A stretch of 64,000 bases of DNA from Paenibacillus sp. S150 (GCF_019352175.1 NZ_JACBYI010000013.1:62001-126000), one strand, 5' to 3'; counted from the first letter of the stretch, positions 20,304 through 29,647 are shown. The notes: a model not told the origin generated them from the sequence alone. A program made the numbers and translations.

Positions 20304-21742
20304 TCGAAAACAACACGATTGAAAAGGTCGATTTGCTGGCGATTGCCAACTTTAATTACACTACGCCGTCGGCTTTTCAGGATGAGGTGGACACGTATAA
20401 TCTGTGGCAGACCAATATTTATATCGGCCACAACTATATGCGCAATATCGGCCAGGGGGCCATTGACATCTGCGATGCCAAGGATGCGGTCGTTGAATAC
20501 AACGTCGTCGACGGCTGGTCCCGCCGCTACAACGCGGAGAGTGCCGGGATCTATCCGTGGAAATCCCGCAATGTGGTCTTCCAGAACAATGAGGTGTACG
20601 GAGGGCCGACAACGACCGGGGCGAATAACGGAGACGGGACGGCTTTTGATTTTGACTCCCCGAATGCGGATATTGTCTACCAGTTCAATTACACGCACAA
20701 TAATCCGATGGGCTGGATGTCGTACCTGGGCAGAAGCAGTAATAATATTGCCCGATACAACATCAGCGATGACAATGCGGCTTATCTGATCAAATTCGGC
20801 TGGTTCGATGTCGACACTTCAGCCACATATTTTCTGAACAATGTATTTATTTATGACGGGGCAGTGACCAGATTCACCAGCTCCAATGCCAATCTGGCTT
20901 CAACTTATTTCAAGAGTGTCCCTTACTATTTCTACAACAATGTTTTTTATGATAAGAACAGGCCGTCCTCCAGCTTCTGGCCAAGCAGTCCTGGCGCTTA
21001 CGGAACGGCAGTCTTCAGAAACAATGCCTTCTATGTCGCGAATGGAGGCCACGCCGCCGGGGAGCCGAATGATGCCGCCAAGGTCATTACGCCGCCGCAA
21101 ATGGTCAATCCGGGCCAGGCGCCGTCCGCCGGCTCCAACGGCTACACAAGCGGGGCTACAGTCTGGAACGGGTATAAGCTGCAGGATACTTCTCCGCTTA
21201 TCAATGCAGGTCTGTATGTGCCGCAGATTGGCACCAAGGATTTCTACGGCAATACCCTGTACAACGGTTCCGCGCCTGATATCGGCGCGTTCGAATCGGC
21301 AGTGACAGGCGGACCGGCAGAGCCGGTGTCCGTAACCGTGGGAGGAACGGTTACAGCAAGCTCAACCAGCAGCCCTTCCGGGGAGGAGAAGGAGAAGGCG
21401 TTTGATGCCAACCCTTCCACCAAGTGGCTGATTACCACGAACTCCGGGTGGATTCAATATCAATTTGCCGCCGGAGTCACACAGACGGTAACCTCCTATT
21501 CCATTACTTCAGCCAATGATGTACCGGGCCGGGACCCGAAGAGCTGGACCTTGCAGGGCTCAAATAACGGCACAAGCTGGACGACGCTGGATACGAGAAT
21601 CAACGAAGCTTTTGCAAGCCGCTTCCTGAAGAAGACGTATACGTTCAGCAATGCCGCCGCTTATACTTACTATCGCTTAAATATATCTGCTAACAACGGA
21701 GAACCGCACATGCAGCTGGCGGAAATCGGACTCTACAACTAA
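20303..21742 (+). pseudogene. 5'-truncated right-handed beta-helix protein with discoidin-like C-terminus
   Basis: The open frame runs from the edge of the repeat without an ATG, beginning LENNTIEKVDLLAIANFNYT, a typical inner strand of a parallel beta-helix. About 300 residues of beta-helix follow (DAKDAVVEYNVVDGWS, NEVYGGPTTTG), ending in PDIGAFESA, the choice-of-anchor Q motif. An F5/8 type C (discoidin, CBM32-like) domain then runs to the end (ASSTSSPSGEEKEKAFDAN, PKSWTLQGSNNGTSW). Intact relatives are secreted and start with a signal peptide; here the 5' end is missing, so the gene is probably dead. Polysaccharide lyase or glycan binding is possible, but the catalytic fold type cannot be fixed. 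Confidence 0.8.
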
Positions 21743-21753
21743 CTTTATTCAGA

Positions 21754-21800
21754 GGCAGCCTAAGGTGCGTCATGGACGGACCTCAGGCTGCCCCTTCCTT
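21754..21800 (+). terminator. Probable terminator after the beta-helix pseudogene
   Basis: GGCAGCCTAAGGT (21754-21766) pairs with ACCTCAGGCTGCC (21780-21792) with one mismatch, followed by a pyrimidine tract CCTTCCTT. Confidence 0.6.
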
Positions 21801-21880
21801 GCAGGGCAAACCTGTACAATTTTAAGATGTGCCTTAGAGCTGACACGGGTAGTCAGAAAGCGTGCAAATACCGCTTAAAA

Positions 21881-21938
21881 TCCTCCATGAACATCCTCCC
21901 TTTTGTTCATATGGAGGAATGGCGTTCAAAACTATAAT
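21881..21938 (+). promoter_or_regulatory. Inverted repeat and TATAAT box upstream of the sugar permeases
   Basis: TCCTCCATGAAC (21881-21892) and GTTCATATGGAGGA (21905-21918) form an interrupted inverted repeat. A perfect TATAAT lies at 21933-21938, but no good -35 box is seen 17 bases upstream; the repeat covers that position. This arrangement fits a regulator-controlled promoter. Confidence 0.4.
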
Positions 21939-21972
21939 AAGAGCATCCAGAAGAAAGGGGCTGCAACATCAC

Positions 21973-22029
21973 ATGACTCGAGCAAAGAGATTGTTCAGCG
22001 CTGAAGCAGCGTCAGGGTGCATCACATGA
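21973..22029 (+). CDS. Possible 18-residue leader frame overlapping the permease start
   Basis: ATG at 21973, with GAAAGGGG upstream, opens a frame of 18 codons (MTRAKRLFSAEAASGCIT) whose TGA overlaps the permease ATG (ATGA, 22026-22029). The permease itself has no clear ribosome site, so coupling through this frame is plausible. It could also be the fused ends of a deleted binding-protein gene. Confidence 0.25.
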   Translation: MTRAKRLFSAEAASGCIT

Positions 22030-22913
22030 TGACAATGAAGACTAGGAGAAGCCTGTTTATTGCTTTATGCCTGCTGCCGGGGCTGGCTCTGTTTTTATTG
22101 TTCAAGGTATACCCGACAGTGCAGATTTTTCACAAATCATTTTATTTATGGACCGGGCTCAGCGATAAGCCGAAGTTCATCGGAATGAAGAACTATGCGG
22201 ATATGTTTCAGGACGATACCTTCCTGCTGTCCCTCAAGAACACCGGGCTGCTGATGCTTGCCGTACCCGTAATCACCTTGCTGATTGCCTTGGTGAATGC
22301 CTCCATTCTGACGAAATCCAAGCTGAAGGAGCGCAACCTGTACCGCACGGTCTTTTTCTTCCCGAGTATTTTATCATTCTTAGTTATTGCCATTCTGTGG
22401 TCCTTTATTTATCATCCGACCATGGGCTTTCTGAATTCCGGCCTGGAGACGGCCGGTCTCGGCAAATGGGCGCTGCCCTGGCTTGGAGACCAGCGCGTTG
22501 TGCTGTGGGCGCTGGCCGTTACATTGATCTGGCAGGCGGCAGGCTATTACATGGTTATCTACATGGCTGGAATTGACGGCATCCCGCCCGATCTGTACGA
22601 AGCGGCAGAGCTTGACGGTGCCACGCGGATTCAGCAGTTTTTCCATATCACGATCCCGATGCTCTGGGAGATTATCCGGGTGACGATCATTTTCAGCATT
22701 AACGGTGTGCTCAGCATCAGCTTTGTCATTGTATCGGTAATGACTGCGGGCGGACCGGACCACCATTCCGAGGTCGTCATGACATACCTGTATTCCCAGG
22801 CCTTCGCGAATTCGAACTTTGGCTATGCGATGGCGATCGGCGTGTTTATTTTCATCATATCCATGGTTCTGGCGCTGGTCAGCAACAGGCTGACGGAAAG
22901 GGGAGCACACTGA
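22026..22913 (+). CDS. CUT1-family sugar ABC permease (MalF-like)
   Basis: A 295-residue inner-membrane permease with about six hydrophobic segments. The cytoplasmic EAA loop reads YEAAELDGATRIQQFFHITIP, placing it with the binding-protein-dependent sugar importers of the MalF/UgpA type. The ATG at 22026 is preferred to the GTG at 22017 because it overlaps the stop of a short upstream frame; neither has a strong ribosome site. It pairs with the next permease. No substrate-binding protein or ATPase lies nearby; Gram-positive CUT1 systems commonly share one MsmX-type ATPase, but the missing binding protein is odd. The substrate may be the sugar handled by the GH112 and GH29 enzymes downstream; that is inference. 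Confidence 0.85.
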   Translation: MMTMKTRRSLFIALCLLPGLALFLLFKVYPTVQIFHKSFYLWTGLSDKPKFIGMKNYADMFQDDTFLLSLKNTGLLMLAVPVITLLIALVNASILTKSKLKERNLYRTVFFFPSILSFLVIAILWSFIYHPTMGFLNSGLETAGLGKWALPWLGDQRVVLWALAVTLIWQAAGYYMVIYMAGIDGIPPDLYEAAELDGATRIQQFFHITIPMLWEIIRVTIIFSINGVLSISFVIVSVMTAGGPDHHSEVVMTYLYSQAFANSNFGYAMAIGVFIFIISMVLALVSNRLTERGAH

Positions 22914-22915
22914 CT

Positions 22916-23782
22916 ATGGCTGCTTCGCAGACTGTTAAACCCCCAAAAAACTATGGCGCTCTTATCGGCACCGCCCTTCTCCGTCTCCTGCTCATTGTCC
23001 AGACCGTCGCGGTGGTCTATCCGCTGCTGTGGAACGTGATGGCATCTTTTAAAACCAATGCTGAAATTATGGATAATCCCTGGAAGCTGCCGGGAGGCAT
23101 TGAATGGGTCAACTATGTGCATGCCTTTACCAGTGCCCGGATCGGGGATTACATGCTGAATTCCGTGCTGGTTGTTGTTCTGTCCATGGCCATATTGCTG
23201 ATCTCTGCCGTGCCTTCGGCCTATGTGCTGGGAAGAATGCAATTCCGCGGACGGCAGTTTTTCAATAATTTTTATATTGCCGGCCTGTTTATCGGAGGCG
23301 TGTACGTTATAGTGCCGCTGTTTATCCTGATGAACAGTCTGCATATGCTGGACAACCGCTTTTGGCTAAGTGCCGTGTATGCGACGGGAAGTCTTCCGTT
23401 TTCGATCTTTCTGTTGACCAGCTTTATGAAATCCATCCCTCATGACTATGAGGAAGCGGCAATGATTGACGGCTGCGGCTATTTCAGCACCATGTTCCGC
23501 ATTATTGTGCCGATGGCCCGGCCCGGAATTATCACCTTGATCGTATTCAGCTTTTTTGACTTCTGGAACGAATATGTCATGGCCATGACCTTCATCAGTG
23601 ACGATGCCAGGAAAACCATTCCGGTGGGCTTGTCCAATCTGATGCAGATTCAGCAATATGCCACTGACTGGGGCTCCTTGTTCGCCGGCCTGGTGATCGT
23701 GCTGGCGCCTACCATTCTGGTCTATGTGCTGCTGCAGAAGAAGCTGACCGCAGGCATGATGCTGGGCGGGGTCAAGGGATAA
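22916..23782 (+). CDS. CUT1-family sugar ABC permease (MalG-like)
   Basis: A 288-residue membrane protein with about six transmembrane segments. Its EAA loop is YEEAAMIDGCGYFSTMFRIIVP, as in MalG-type partners. It starts two bases after the MalF-like gene, with AAAGGGGAG upstream, and the two would form the membrane channel of one importer. The C-terminal KLTAGMMLGGVKG is the usual ending of the family. No solute-binding protein is encoded beside it. Confidence 0.88.
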   Translation: MAASQTVKPPKNYGALIGTALLRLLLIVQTVAVVYPLLWNVMASFKTNAEIMDNPWKLPGGIEWVNYVHAFTSARIGDYMLNSVLVVVLSMAILLISAVPSAYVLGRMQFRGRQFFNNFYIAGLFIGGVYVIVPLFILMNSLHMLDNRFWLSAVYATGSLPFSIFLLTSFMKSIPHDYEEAAMIDGCGYFSTMFRIIVPMARPGIITLIVFSFFDFWNEYVMAMTFISDDARKTIPVGLSNLMQIQQYATDWGSLFAGLVIVLAPTILVYVLLQKKLTAGMMLGGVKG

Positions 23783-23856
23783 GCTCTGCCTGAAGCAGGG
23801 AATGAATTCCCGGGATTCCCGGGAAGCGGCGGGAGGAAACGGAAAGGGGAGTATTC

Positions 23857-24936
23857 ATGAAAAGGAACATCCGGCGCAGAGCCTTCATTTGGGGTTTGGG
23901 TTGTGCCGTTCTTGCAGGATTGATGCATATAGGCTTCGTGAATCTGCCTGCTTCGAATCCGGAGTCCGCCGAAGCGGCGGACTCCGGATCAGGCACAATC
24001 ATTCTGTATGTGAACGGGGAGCCTGTGACCCGGCAGGAATTTCAATTGTATATGGACAAGGAAAAGGGGGCGGTCACCAACGATTTCAATGTTCAGTACA
24101 ACGCCGAGGACAAGGAAGGCTACTGGACCGCTGAATTTGGCGGCGAACGGCCCATCGACAGGCTGAAAAGCCGCGCCGCCGAAGAAGCGGCCAAAGGCAA
24201 ATTGCTGCAGGTTCTTGCGCTGGAGAAGGGGCTGGACTATCCGGCGGCTTTTGGGCAATTAATGAAGGCTTGGGAGCAGAACAACAGGCAGCGTGAGCAG
24301 GATATAAGCAATAACAAGGCTGTATACGGATTGGGGCAATACGACCAGAGCCAGTTCTATTTCTATACACTGGGCAATCTGAAGCTTAAACTGGAAGAGC
24401 TGCTGGGCACAGCGGAACTTAAGCCAACCGGGGAAGATATTCAGCAGATCTATCAGGCCCATGCCGCGGATTATCAGAACCGCACCCGTCTGCACATTGA
24501 GGAGCTGTCCATTCCCTACGCAGGGGAAGCGGACACCGGCGGCGCATTGCAGGCCATTCAAGCTGCCCTTGGGCAGCTGAATCAGGGAGCAGCGTCCGAG
24601 CAGGCCGCTCTGAGTCATACGGGCCTCCGCTTGCTTAAGAACACGGCGGTGGCGGACAGCCAGATCAACCCGTTATCCTCGGAGGCGGTGATTATACAAA
24701 CCGCCCTGCAGCTCGAACCAGGCCGCTGGTCCTCCGTATTGGACATGGGCGGCAGCTATTCCATCGTCAAGCTGGCGGATAAAACCGGGAACTACGCGGT
24801 ACCCCTAGAGGAAGTGGAAAGCCAATTAAAGGCCGAAGCGCTCAGCCTGAAATTTGCAGACTACCTGGAGCAGCAATACCGCGCGAGCGATGTGAGGCTG
24901 GAGCAAGGCAATTATGATGCGATAACAGCTCCTTAA
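23857..24936 (+). CDS. PrsA/SurA-like exported peptidyl-prolyl isomerase or foldase
   Basis: A 359-residue protein with an N-terminal hydrophobic stretch (about 9-31) that could act as signal peptide or anchor; no clean lipobox is seen. ILYVNGEPVTRQEFQLYMDKE is the SurA/PrsA-type N-terminal helix region. A parvulin-like segment appears later (RLHIEELSIPY at about 212-222, and PGRWSSVLDMGGSYSIVKLADK), but it is diverged, so isomerase activity is uncertain. Such proteins help fold secreted enzymes. The gene follows the permeases by 74 bases with GGAAAGGGGAG before the ATG. It may serve the beta-helix or other exported proteins of the locus; a link is inferred from position. Confidence 0.75.
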   Translation: MKRNIRRRAFIWGLGCAVLAGLMHIGFVNLPASNPESAEAADSGSGTIILYVNGEPVTRQEFQLYMDKEKGAVTNDFNVQYNAEDKEGYWTAEFGGERPIDRLKSRAAEEAAKGKLLQVLALEKGLDYPAAFGQLMKAWEQNNRQREQDISNNKAVYGLGQYDQSQFYFYTLGNLKLKLEELLGTAELKPTGEDIQQIYQAHAADYQNRTRLHIEELSIPYAGEADTGGALQAIQAALGQLNQGAASEQAALSHTGLRLLKNTAVADSQINPLSSEAVIIQTALQLEPGRWSSVLDMGGSYSIVKLADKTGNYAVPLEEVESQLKAEALSLKFADYLEQQYRASDVRLEQGNYDAITAP

Positions 24937-24950
24937 TGCGCTGTGCGAGC

Positions 24951-25162
24951 CGGAGTGCTGGAGTGTGGAGTGCTGGGAGTGTGGAGTGCTGGGAGTGTGG
25001 AGTGCTGGAGTGTGGAGTGCTGGGAGTGTGGAGTGCTGGGAGTGTGGAGTGCTGGAGTGTGGAGTGCTGGGAGTGTGGAGTGCTGGGGTGTGGAGTGCTG
25101 GGGTGTGGAGTGCTGGGGTGTGGAGTGCTGGGGTGTGGAGTGCTGGAGTGCTGGAGTGCTCA
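24951..25162 (+). repeat. G-rich minisatellite, about 13 units of 15-16 bases
   Basis: The unit is TGGAGTGCTG followed by GGAGTG, GAGTG or GGGTG. The left part shows a higher-order order of 16, 16 and 15 bases (47-base period), seen about twice, and the right part has four GGGGTG-type units in a row. All three forward frames stay open through it, which follows from the composition rather than coding. It begins 15 bases after the foldase stop codon. Confidence 0.92.
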
Positions 25163-25252
25163 TATACGCATCATGCTGTCTGCGCCTGCCTGAGCTGCAG
25201 CTTACCTGCCGCAAATGGGGGGCGGCTCCAGACTCCACGCCGCTAAGCTCCA

Positions 25253-25445
25253 GAGCGGAGTGGAAAAAGTAAAACTAAACAGTGATCTTGGGCTGACAAC
25301 CGTTCTCTAGTGGGAAAAAGTATACTTAATCCGTACAATTTGAGCTGAATGGGGTGTTTTTTGTTAAATTAAGTATACAAAATCCCACTAAACCTCGCAG
25401 AAACGCCGATTTCAGCAGATTAGTGGTACTAATTGCCACTAGCAC
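25253..25445 (+). repeat. AGTGGGAAAAAGT-type repeats with a long inverted repeat
   Basis: GCGGAGTGGAAAAAGTAAAAC is followed by TAGTGGGAAAAAGTATACTT (from 25309) and its inverted counterpart AAGTATACAAAATCCCACTA (to 25390), separated by about 40 bases, so RNA or DNA could fold back. A further TTAGTGGTACTAATTGCCACT follows. The words match the cluster at 8190-8450. No gene is seen between 24937 and 25659. Confidence 0.7.
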
Positions 25446-25659
25446 CGCAGAAAAGTCGGCATCGGACGCATAGACAAGGTTTGGATTTCTACCGTGAAGA
25501 TCGGTTTCAATTCAAGAATCCAATTCGGGGAAACAGATGCGAATACATCCAGCCCAAAGAATCCATTCATAACAGCGGCCGGAAGTCCAAACATTCCCCG
25601 CAGTCACGGCGCAGCCTTTTTCCATTACCATAAGTCATTTATAACAAGGAGAGACACGG

Positions 25660-27839
25660 ATGAACAAGCCCAGAGGAAGAGTAACCCTGCCAAGTGAAGA
25701 AGGGTTTGTGCAAGAAACCAAAGAAATGATGCAGCGCTGGGGTGCGGATGCGGTCCGGGACAGCGACGGAACCAAGCTGGATGCTGAAATCAAGTCGCTG
25801 GATGCCAAAATCTACACCGCCTATTTTCCGACCCGGGGCCATAATGAGTTCATCGAACAGCATATGGAGGAGTGTCCGCAAATCTACCTGCTGTCGGATT
25901 TCACGCTGGCGCGGGCGGATGAGCTTGTGATAGATTTGCTTCAAGCCTATTACAGGGAACAGCTGGATGTGGATTATATCCATGATCCCAAACGGTATTG
26001 GCAGGTCTTCGACAGAACCTCCGGGGAGCTTGTGCCGGTGGAGAACTGGCAGGTTCGGGAGCAGGACAACAGGGTAGTCATTCTGCAAGCTGCACCGTGG
26101 CATGAATATACCGTCTCTTTTCTGGCCTATATCAAATGGGACCCGGTCCAGATGTACAATCACATCACCAACAGCTGGGGCGACAAGCCGCATGAGATTC
26201 CGTTTGATGTGAAACAGCCTCACTCCAACGCTTTTATCTATGATACGATGAAGCAGTGGCTTCAGGATAATCCGGAGGTGGATGTGGTCCGGTTCACTAC
26301 GTTCTTCTATCAGTTCAGCCTGGTGTTCAACCAGTATGGCAAAGAGAAATTTGTGGACTGGTTCGGCTATGGGGCAAGCGTCTCCGTGGCGATGATTGAG
26401 GATTTCCGCAAGACGAAGGGCTATGCCTTGACCGCAGAGGATTTTGTGGACCAGGGCTATTACAATTCCTCCTTCAGGGTGCCGGCCAATTCTTATTTGG
26501 AATACGTGGATTTTGTCTCTGCCTTTGTTTCAGTCGAGACGAAAAGGCTGGTGGATCTCGTGCACCAGAGCGGCAAAGAGGCGATTATGTTCCTGGGAGA
26601 CCAATGGATCGGCGTGGAGCCTTACGGCCCTTATTTCGAATCCGCCGGCCTGGATGCCGTTGTCGGCAGTGTGGGAGATGGCACAACCCTCAGGATGATT
26701 TCCGATATTCCCCATGTAAAATATACCGAAGGGCGGTTTCTGCCCTACTTTTTCCCGGATGTATTCTATGATGGGAATGATCCGGCCGTGGAAGCCAGAA
26801 ACAATTGGATCACCGCGCGCCGGGCGATTCTCCGCAAGCCGATTGACCGGATGGGCTATGGCGGCTATCTGAGCCTGGCTTATCAATTCCCGTCCTTTGT
26901 GGATTACGTGGAAAAATCACGGATGAGTTCAGGGATATTCATGGGCATATCCTTAAGACCAGGCCCTATTCAGGCTTAAAAGTAGCCGTGCTGAACTGCT
27001 GGGGAGCCCTGCGGACCTGGCAGGCGTTCACGGTAGCGCACAGCCTGTATTCCAAGCGGGCTTACTCCTATTATGGAATCCTCGAATCGCTGAGCGGAAT
27101 GAGCGTCGATGTGCAGTTTATCAGCTTCGGGGATGTTCTGGGCAGGGGAATCGATCCTTCGATTGATGTGATCATTAATGCGGGCGATGCCCGCACGGCG
27201 TTCTCCGGCGGCGAGATCTGGAAGAACGCCCGCCTGATCGAGCTGCTCCGGGAGTGGGTCTATGGCGGCGGCGGTTTGATCGGGGTGGGTGAGCCTTCAG
27301 CCGTGCCGCATCACGGACGGTTCTTTCAATTGGCCGATTGCTTCGGGGTGGACAAGGAGCTGGGCTTCAGCCTGTCCACGGACAAGTATTTCAGCAAGCT
27401 GACCGAAGGGCATTTTATCACGGACGGCATTACGGAATTCAACTTTGGCGAGAGCATGAAGAACGTGTATGCGCTGCATGACCAGGTGAGCATTCTGGAG
27501 TATTCCAATGATGAAATCCATTTGGCCGCCAATCAGGCGGGCGAAGGCCGGACGGTATACATCGCGGGCCTGCCTTATACCCCGCAGAACAGCAGACTGC
27601 TGATGAGAAGCCTGTATTATGCCGCCGGCAAGGAAGCGGATTTGCAGAAATGGTATGCGGAGAATCCGGCTTGCGAGGTTCACGCCTATCCTGAGAACGG
27701 CACATATGCCATCGTCAACAATTCGCATGAGCCGCAATTCACCATCGTCTGCGACGGAGAGGGCAACACCTCGTCGGTGCAGCTTGAAGCGGGCGGCATT
27801 TTGTGGAGAGAAATCCGGCAAGGAGGAACGTTCAGATGA
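25660..27839 (+). pseudogene. GH112 galactosyl-hexosamine/rhamnose phosphorylase, split by a one-base frameshift
   Basis: Two frames, 25660-26979 and 26988-27839, together make one GH112 protein of about 726 residues, the usual length. The first carries GRVTLPSEEGFVQETKE, WGDKPHEIPFD, VDVVRFTTFFYQF and FLGDQWIG, with Asp314 at the position of the known general acid (Asp313 of the bifidobacterial enzyme). The second carries VAVLNCWGALRTW, SYYGILESLSGM and GGGLIGVGEPS. Family members phosphorolyse galacto-N-biose, lacto-N-biose or galactosyl-rhamnose in the cytoplasm. The break is at an A5 run, 26912-26916: one more A would restore DYVEKITDEFRDIHGH into the second frame. It may be a real mutation, a sequencing error or recoding. 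The start has AAGGAGAG upstream. Confidence 0.88.
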
Positions 27840-29257
27840 ACCAGGCAGAAATTTTTAATGTGAGGCCTTCCGGCAGACAGCTGCAGTGGCAGAAGCTGGA
27901 GTTTTACGGGTTTATTCATTTCGGCATCAATACGATGCTGGGCGTGGAGTGGGGCGCAGGGCATGGGGATATCAGCCGGTTCAACCCGGAGGAACTGGAT
28001 GCCGCAGAATGGGTCGAGGTGCTGAAAAATGCAGGAATGAAGGCGGTCATCCTGACCTGCAAGCACCATGACGGCTTTTGTCTCTGGCCGAGCCGGTATT
28101 CCGCGCATACGGTGGCCCATTCGCCGTGGCGGGGCGGCCAAGGGGATCTGGTCAAGGAGGTGTCGGAGGCATGCCGGGAGCAGGGGATGGTATTTGGCGT
28201 ATACCTTTCTCCATGGGACCGCACCGAGCAAACCTATGGTGAAGGCAAGGCCTACGATGATTTCTATGTGAACCAGCTGACCGAGCTGCTGACGAATTAC
28301 GGCGGGATCGGCTGCGTGTGGCTGGACGGCGCAAACGGTGAAGGCCCCGGCGGCAAAAAACAGTATTATGACTGGGACCGTTACTATGCTGCGATCCGCA
28401 GGCTTCAGCCGGGGTGTGTGATCAGTGTCTGCGGCCCGGATATCCGCTGGGTGGGCAACGAAGCCGGGCATACCCGGCAAGAAGAATGGAGCGTTGTTCC
28501 CAAGCTTCTCCAGAATGCGGAAAAAATTGCGGAGAAGTCCCAGCAGGCGGATGACGGCGGGTTCTCGCGTTCTCTGAATTCGATGGATGAGGATCTGGGA
28601 AGCCGTGCTGCCTTGGCTGCTTATGAAGGCGGGGAGTGGGTATGGTACCCGGCGGAGGTCAACACCTCCATCCGTCCCGGCTGGTTCTATCATAAGGAAG
28701 AAGACGGGCAGGTGCGAAGCGGCAGTGAGCTGTTTCAGATTTACCTGAACGCCGTAGGAGGCAATGCAACCTTTCTGCTCAATATCCCCCCGAATCCAAG
28801 GGGAGTGATTGCCGAAGCGGACCGGAAAGCGCTGGTGGATCTGGGCCATAGAATTGCTCAACTGGAGGATGCCTCGCTAATGCAGGCGGCTGCCGTGACC
28901 GCATCCAGCGCCGGAGATTCAGCAGCACGGCTCGCGGAGGATGAAGACGGTCTCTGCTGGAAGCCTGACGAGGAGGATAAGGCGCCATGGGTCGAGATCG
29001 AATTCCCGGAAGCCCTTGCCCTCGATACTGTCATTCTGCAGGAACAGATCTTGGAGGGCCAGCGGGTAGAAGCGTTCGAGCTTTGGAGCGAAACCCGGCA
29101 GGAGTGGAGCAAGGCGGCCGAGGGAACGGTTATCGGCTATAAAAAAATCCTCCGGCTGCCGCAAACGCGCGCAGACCGCTTGAAAATTGTGTTCAAGCAG
29201 TTCCGCGGCTTTCCGACCCTGGCCCATATCCGGGTTGTGAATACAGCGGAAATATAA
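27836..29257 (+). CDS. GH29 alpha-L-fucosidase, intracellular
   Basis: A 473-residue glycoside hydrolase. FGINTMLGVEWGAG, ILTCKHHDGFCLWPS and VWLDGANGEGP are GH29 landmarks; Asp164 in WLDGA is the expected nucleophile. SIRPGWFYH and NATFLLNIPPNPRG are also typical. The C-terminal 110 residues look like a discoidin-type beta-sandwich. No signal peptide is seen, so it should act on imported oligosaccharides. The ATG at 27836 lies inside the last codons of the GH112 frame and follows AAGGAGGAA, so the two are coupled. Together they suggest use of fucosylated galacto-N-biose- or lacto-N-biose-type glycans. Exact linkage cannot be read from sequence. Confidence 0.9.
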   Translation: MNQAEIFNVRPSGRQLQWQKLEFYGFIHFGINTMLGVEWGAGHGDISRFNPEELDAAEWVEVLKNAGMKAVILTCKHHDGFCLWPSRYSAHTVAHSPWRGGQGDLVKEVSEACREQGMVFGVYLSPWDRTEQTYGEGKAYDDFYVNQLTELLTNYGGIGCVWLDGANGEGPGGKKQYYDWDRYYAAIRRLQPGCVISVCGPDIRWVGNEAGHTRQEEWSVVPKLLQNAEKIAEKSQQADDGGFSRSLNSMDEDLGSRAALAAYEGGEWVWYPAEVNTSIRPGWFYHKEEDGQVRSGSELFQIYLNAVGGNATFLLNIPPNPRGVIAEADRKALVDLGHRIAQLEDASLMQAAAVTASSAGDSAARLAEDEDGLCWKPDEEDKAPWVEIEFPEALALDTVILQEQILEGQRVEAFELWSETRQEWSKAAEGTVIGYKKILRLPQTRADRLKIVFKQFRGFPTLAHIRVVNTAEI

Positions 29258-29343
29258 CCTGATCATATCAGCAAAGGCCCAAACACCCGCAGCCCTCCCT
29301 ATCGCATTATCGAACTCAAAATCATTTTGCAGTGTCTTCATGG

Positions 29344-29499
29344 TCAGTCTTCCAAATCAGCCCGCAGCTTTTCGATCTGCCCGTTGCCTTCCGCAATCAG
29401 ACTGCTGTCAGAGAATGTGCTCAAGTAGGCCTCCACATCATGTGCATTGGACGCGTGAATGTAGCCTGAAACAACCTTTGGCAATAATGCTTCACTCAT
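29344..29499 (-). pseudogene. 51-codon SnoaL/NTF2-like fragment
   Basis: On the minus strand an ATG at 29499, with AAGGAGTG upstream, opens a 51-codon frame. GYIHASNAHDVEAYLSTFSD looks like the first helices of a SnoaL-like (NTF2 fold) domain, but the protein stops far short of the usual 110-140 residues. The frame after it (ATG at 29341) begins MKTLQNDFEFDNA and soon runs into DNA antisense to the fucosidase. The set looks like remains of an old minus-strand operon. Confidence 0.45.
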
Positions 29500-29515
29500 A
29501 ATTACACTCCTTTAT

Positions 29516-29640
29516 CTAAACGTTCTCATCCGTAATCCCTGAACCGAGCCTGTTTCTTAACGCGTCCAGCTGGGACAGCAATCTTGCCCGCACAGGCTCA
29601 GGACTTATTCCTTCCAGGAGGGGGCCGGGCTTATAGGCCG
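29516..29640 (-). pseudogene. C-terminal tail of a lost minus-strand gene
   Basis: The last 32 codons before TAG at 29516 read as a charged helix (PEPVRARLLSQLDALRNRL), like the tail of a helical regulator such as MerR type. Upstream the frame runs into DNA antisense to a MazG-like fragment, so the gene's body is gone. It ends 16 bases before the SnoaL-like ATG. Confidence 0.3.
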
Positions 29641-29647
29641 GCTGACG

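Noticed and set aside
24936..25272. Open frames with repeated Cys/Trp/Gly or Gln-His-Ser-Thr peptides
   Set aside because: All frames are open because of the tandem DNA repeat; there is no ribosome site or domain, and the period is not a multiple of three throughout.
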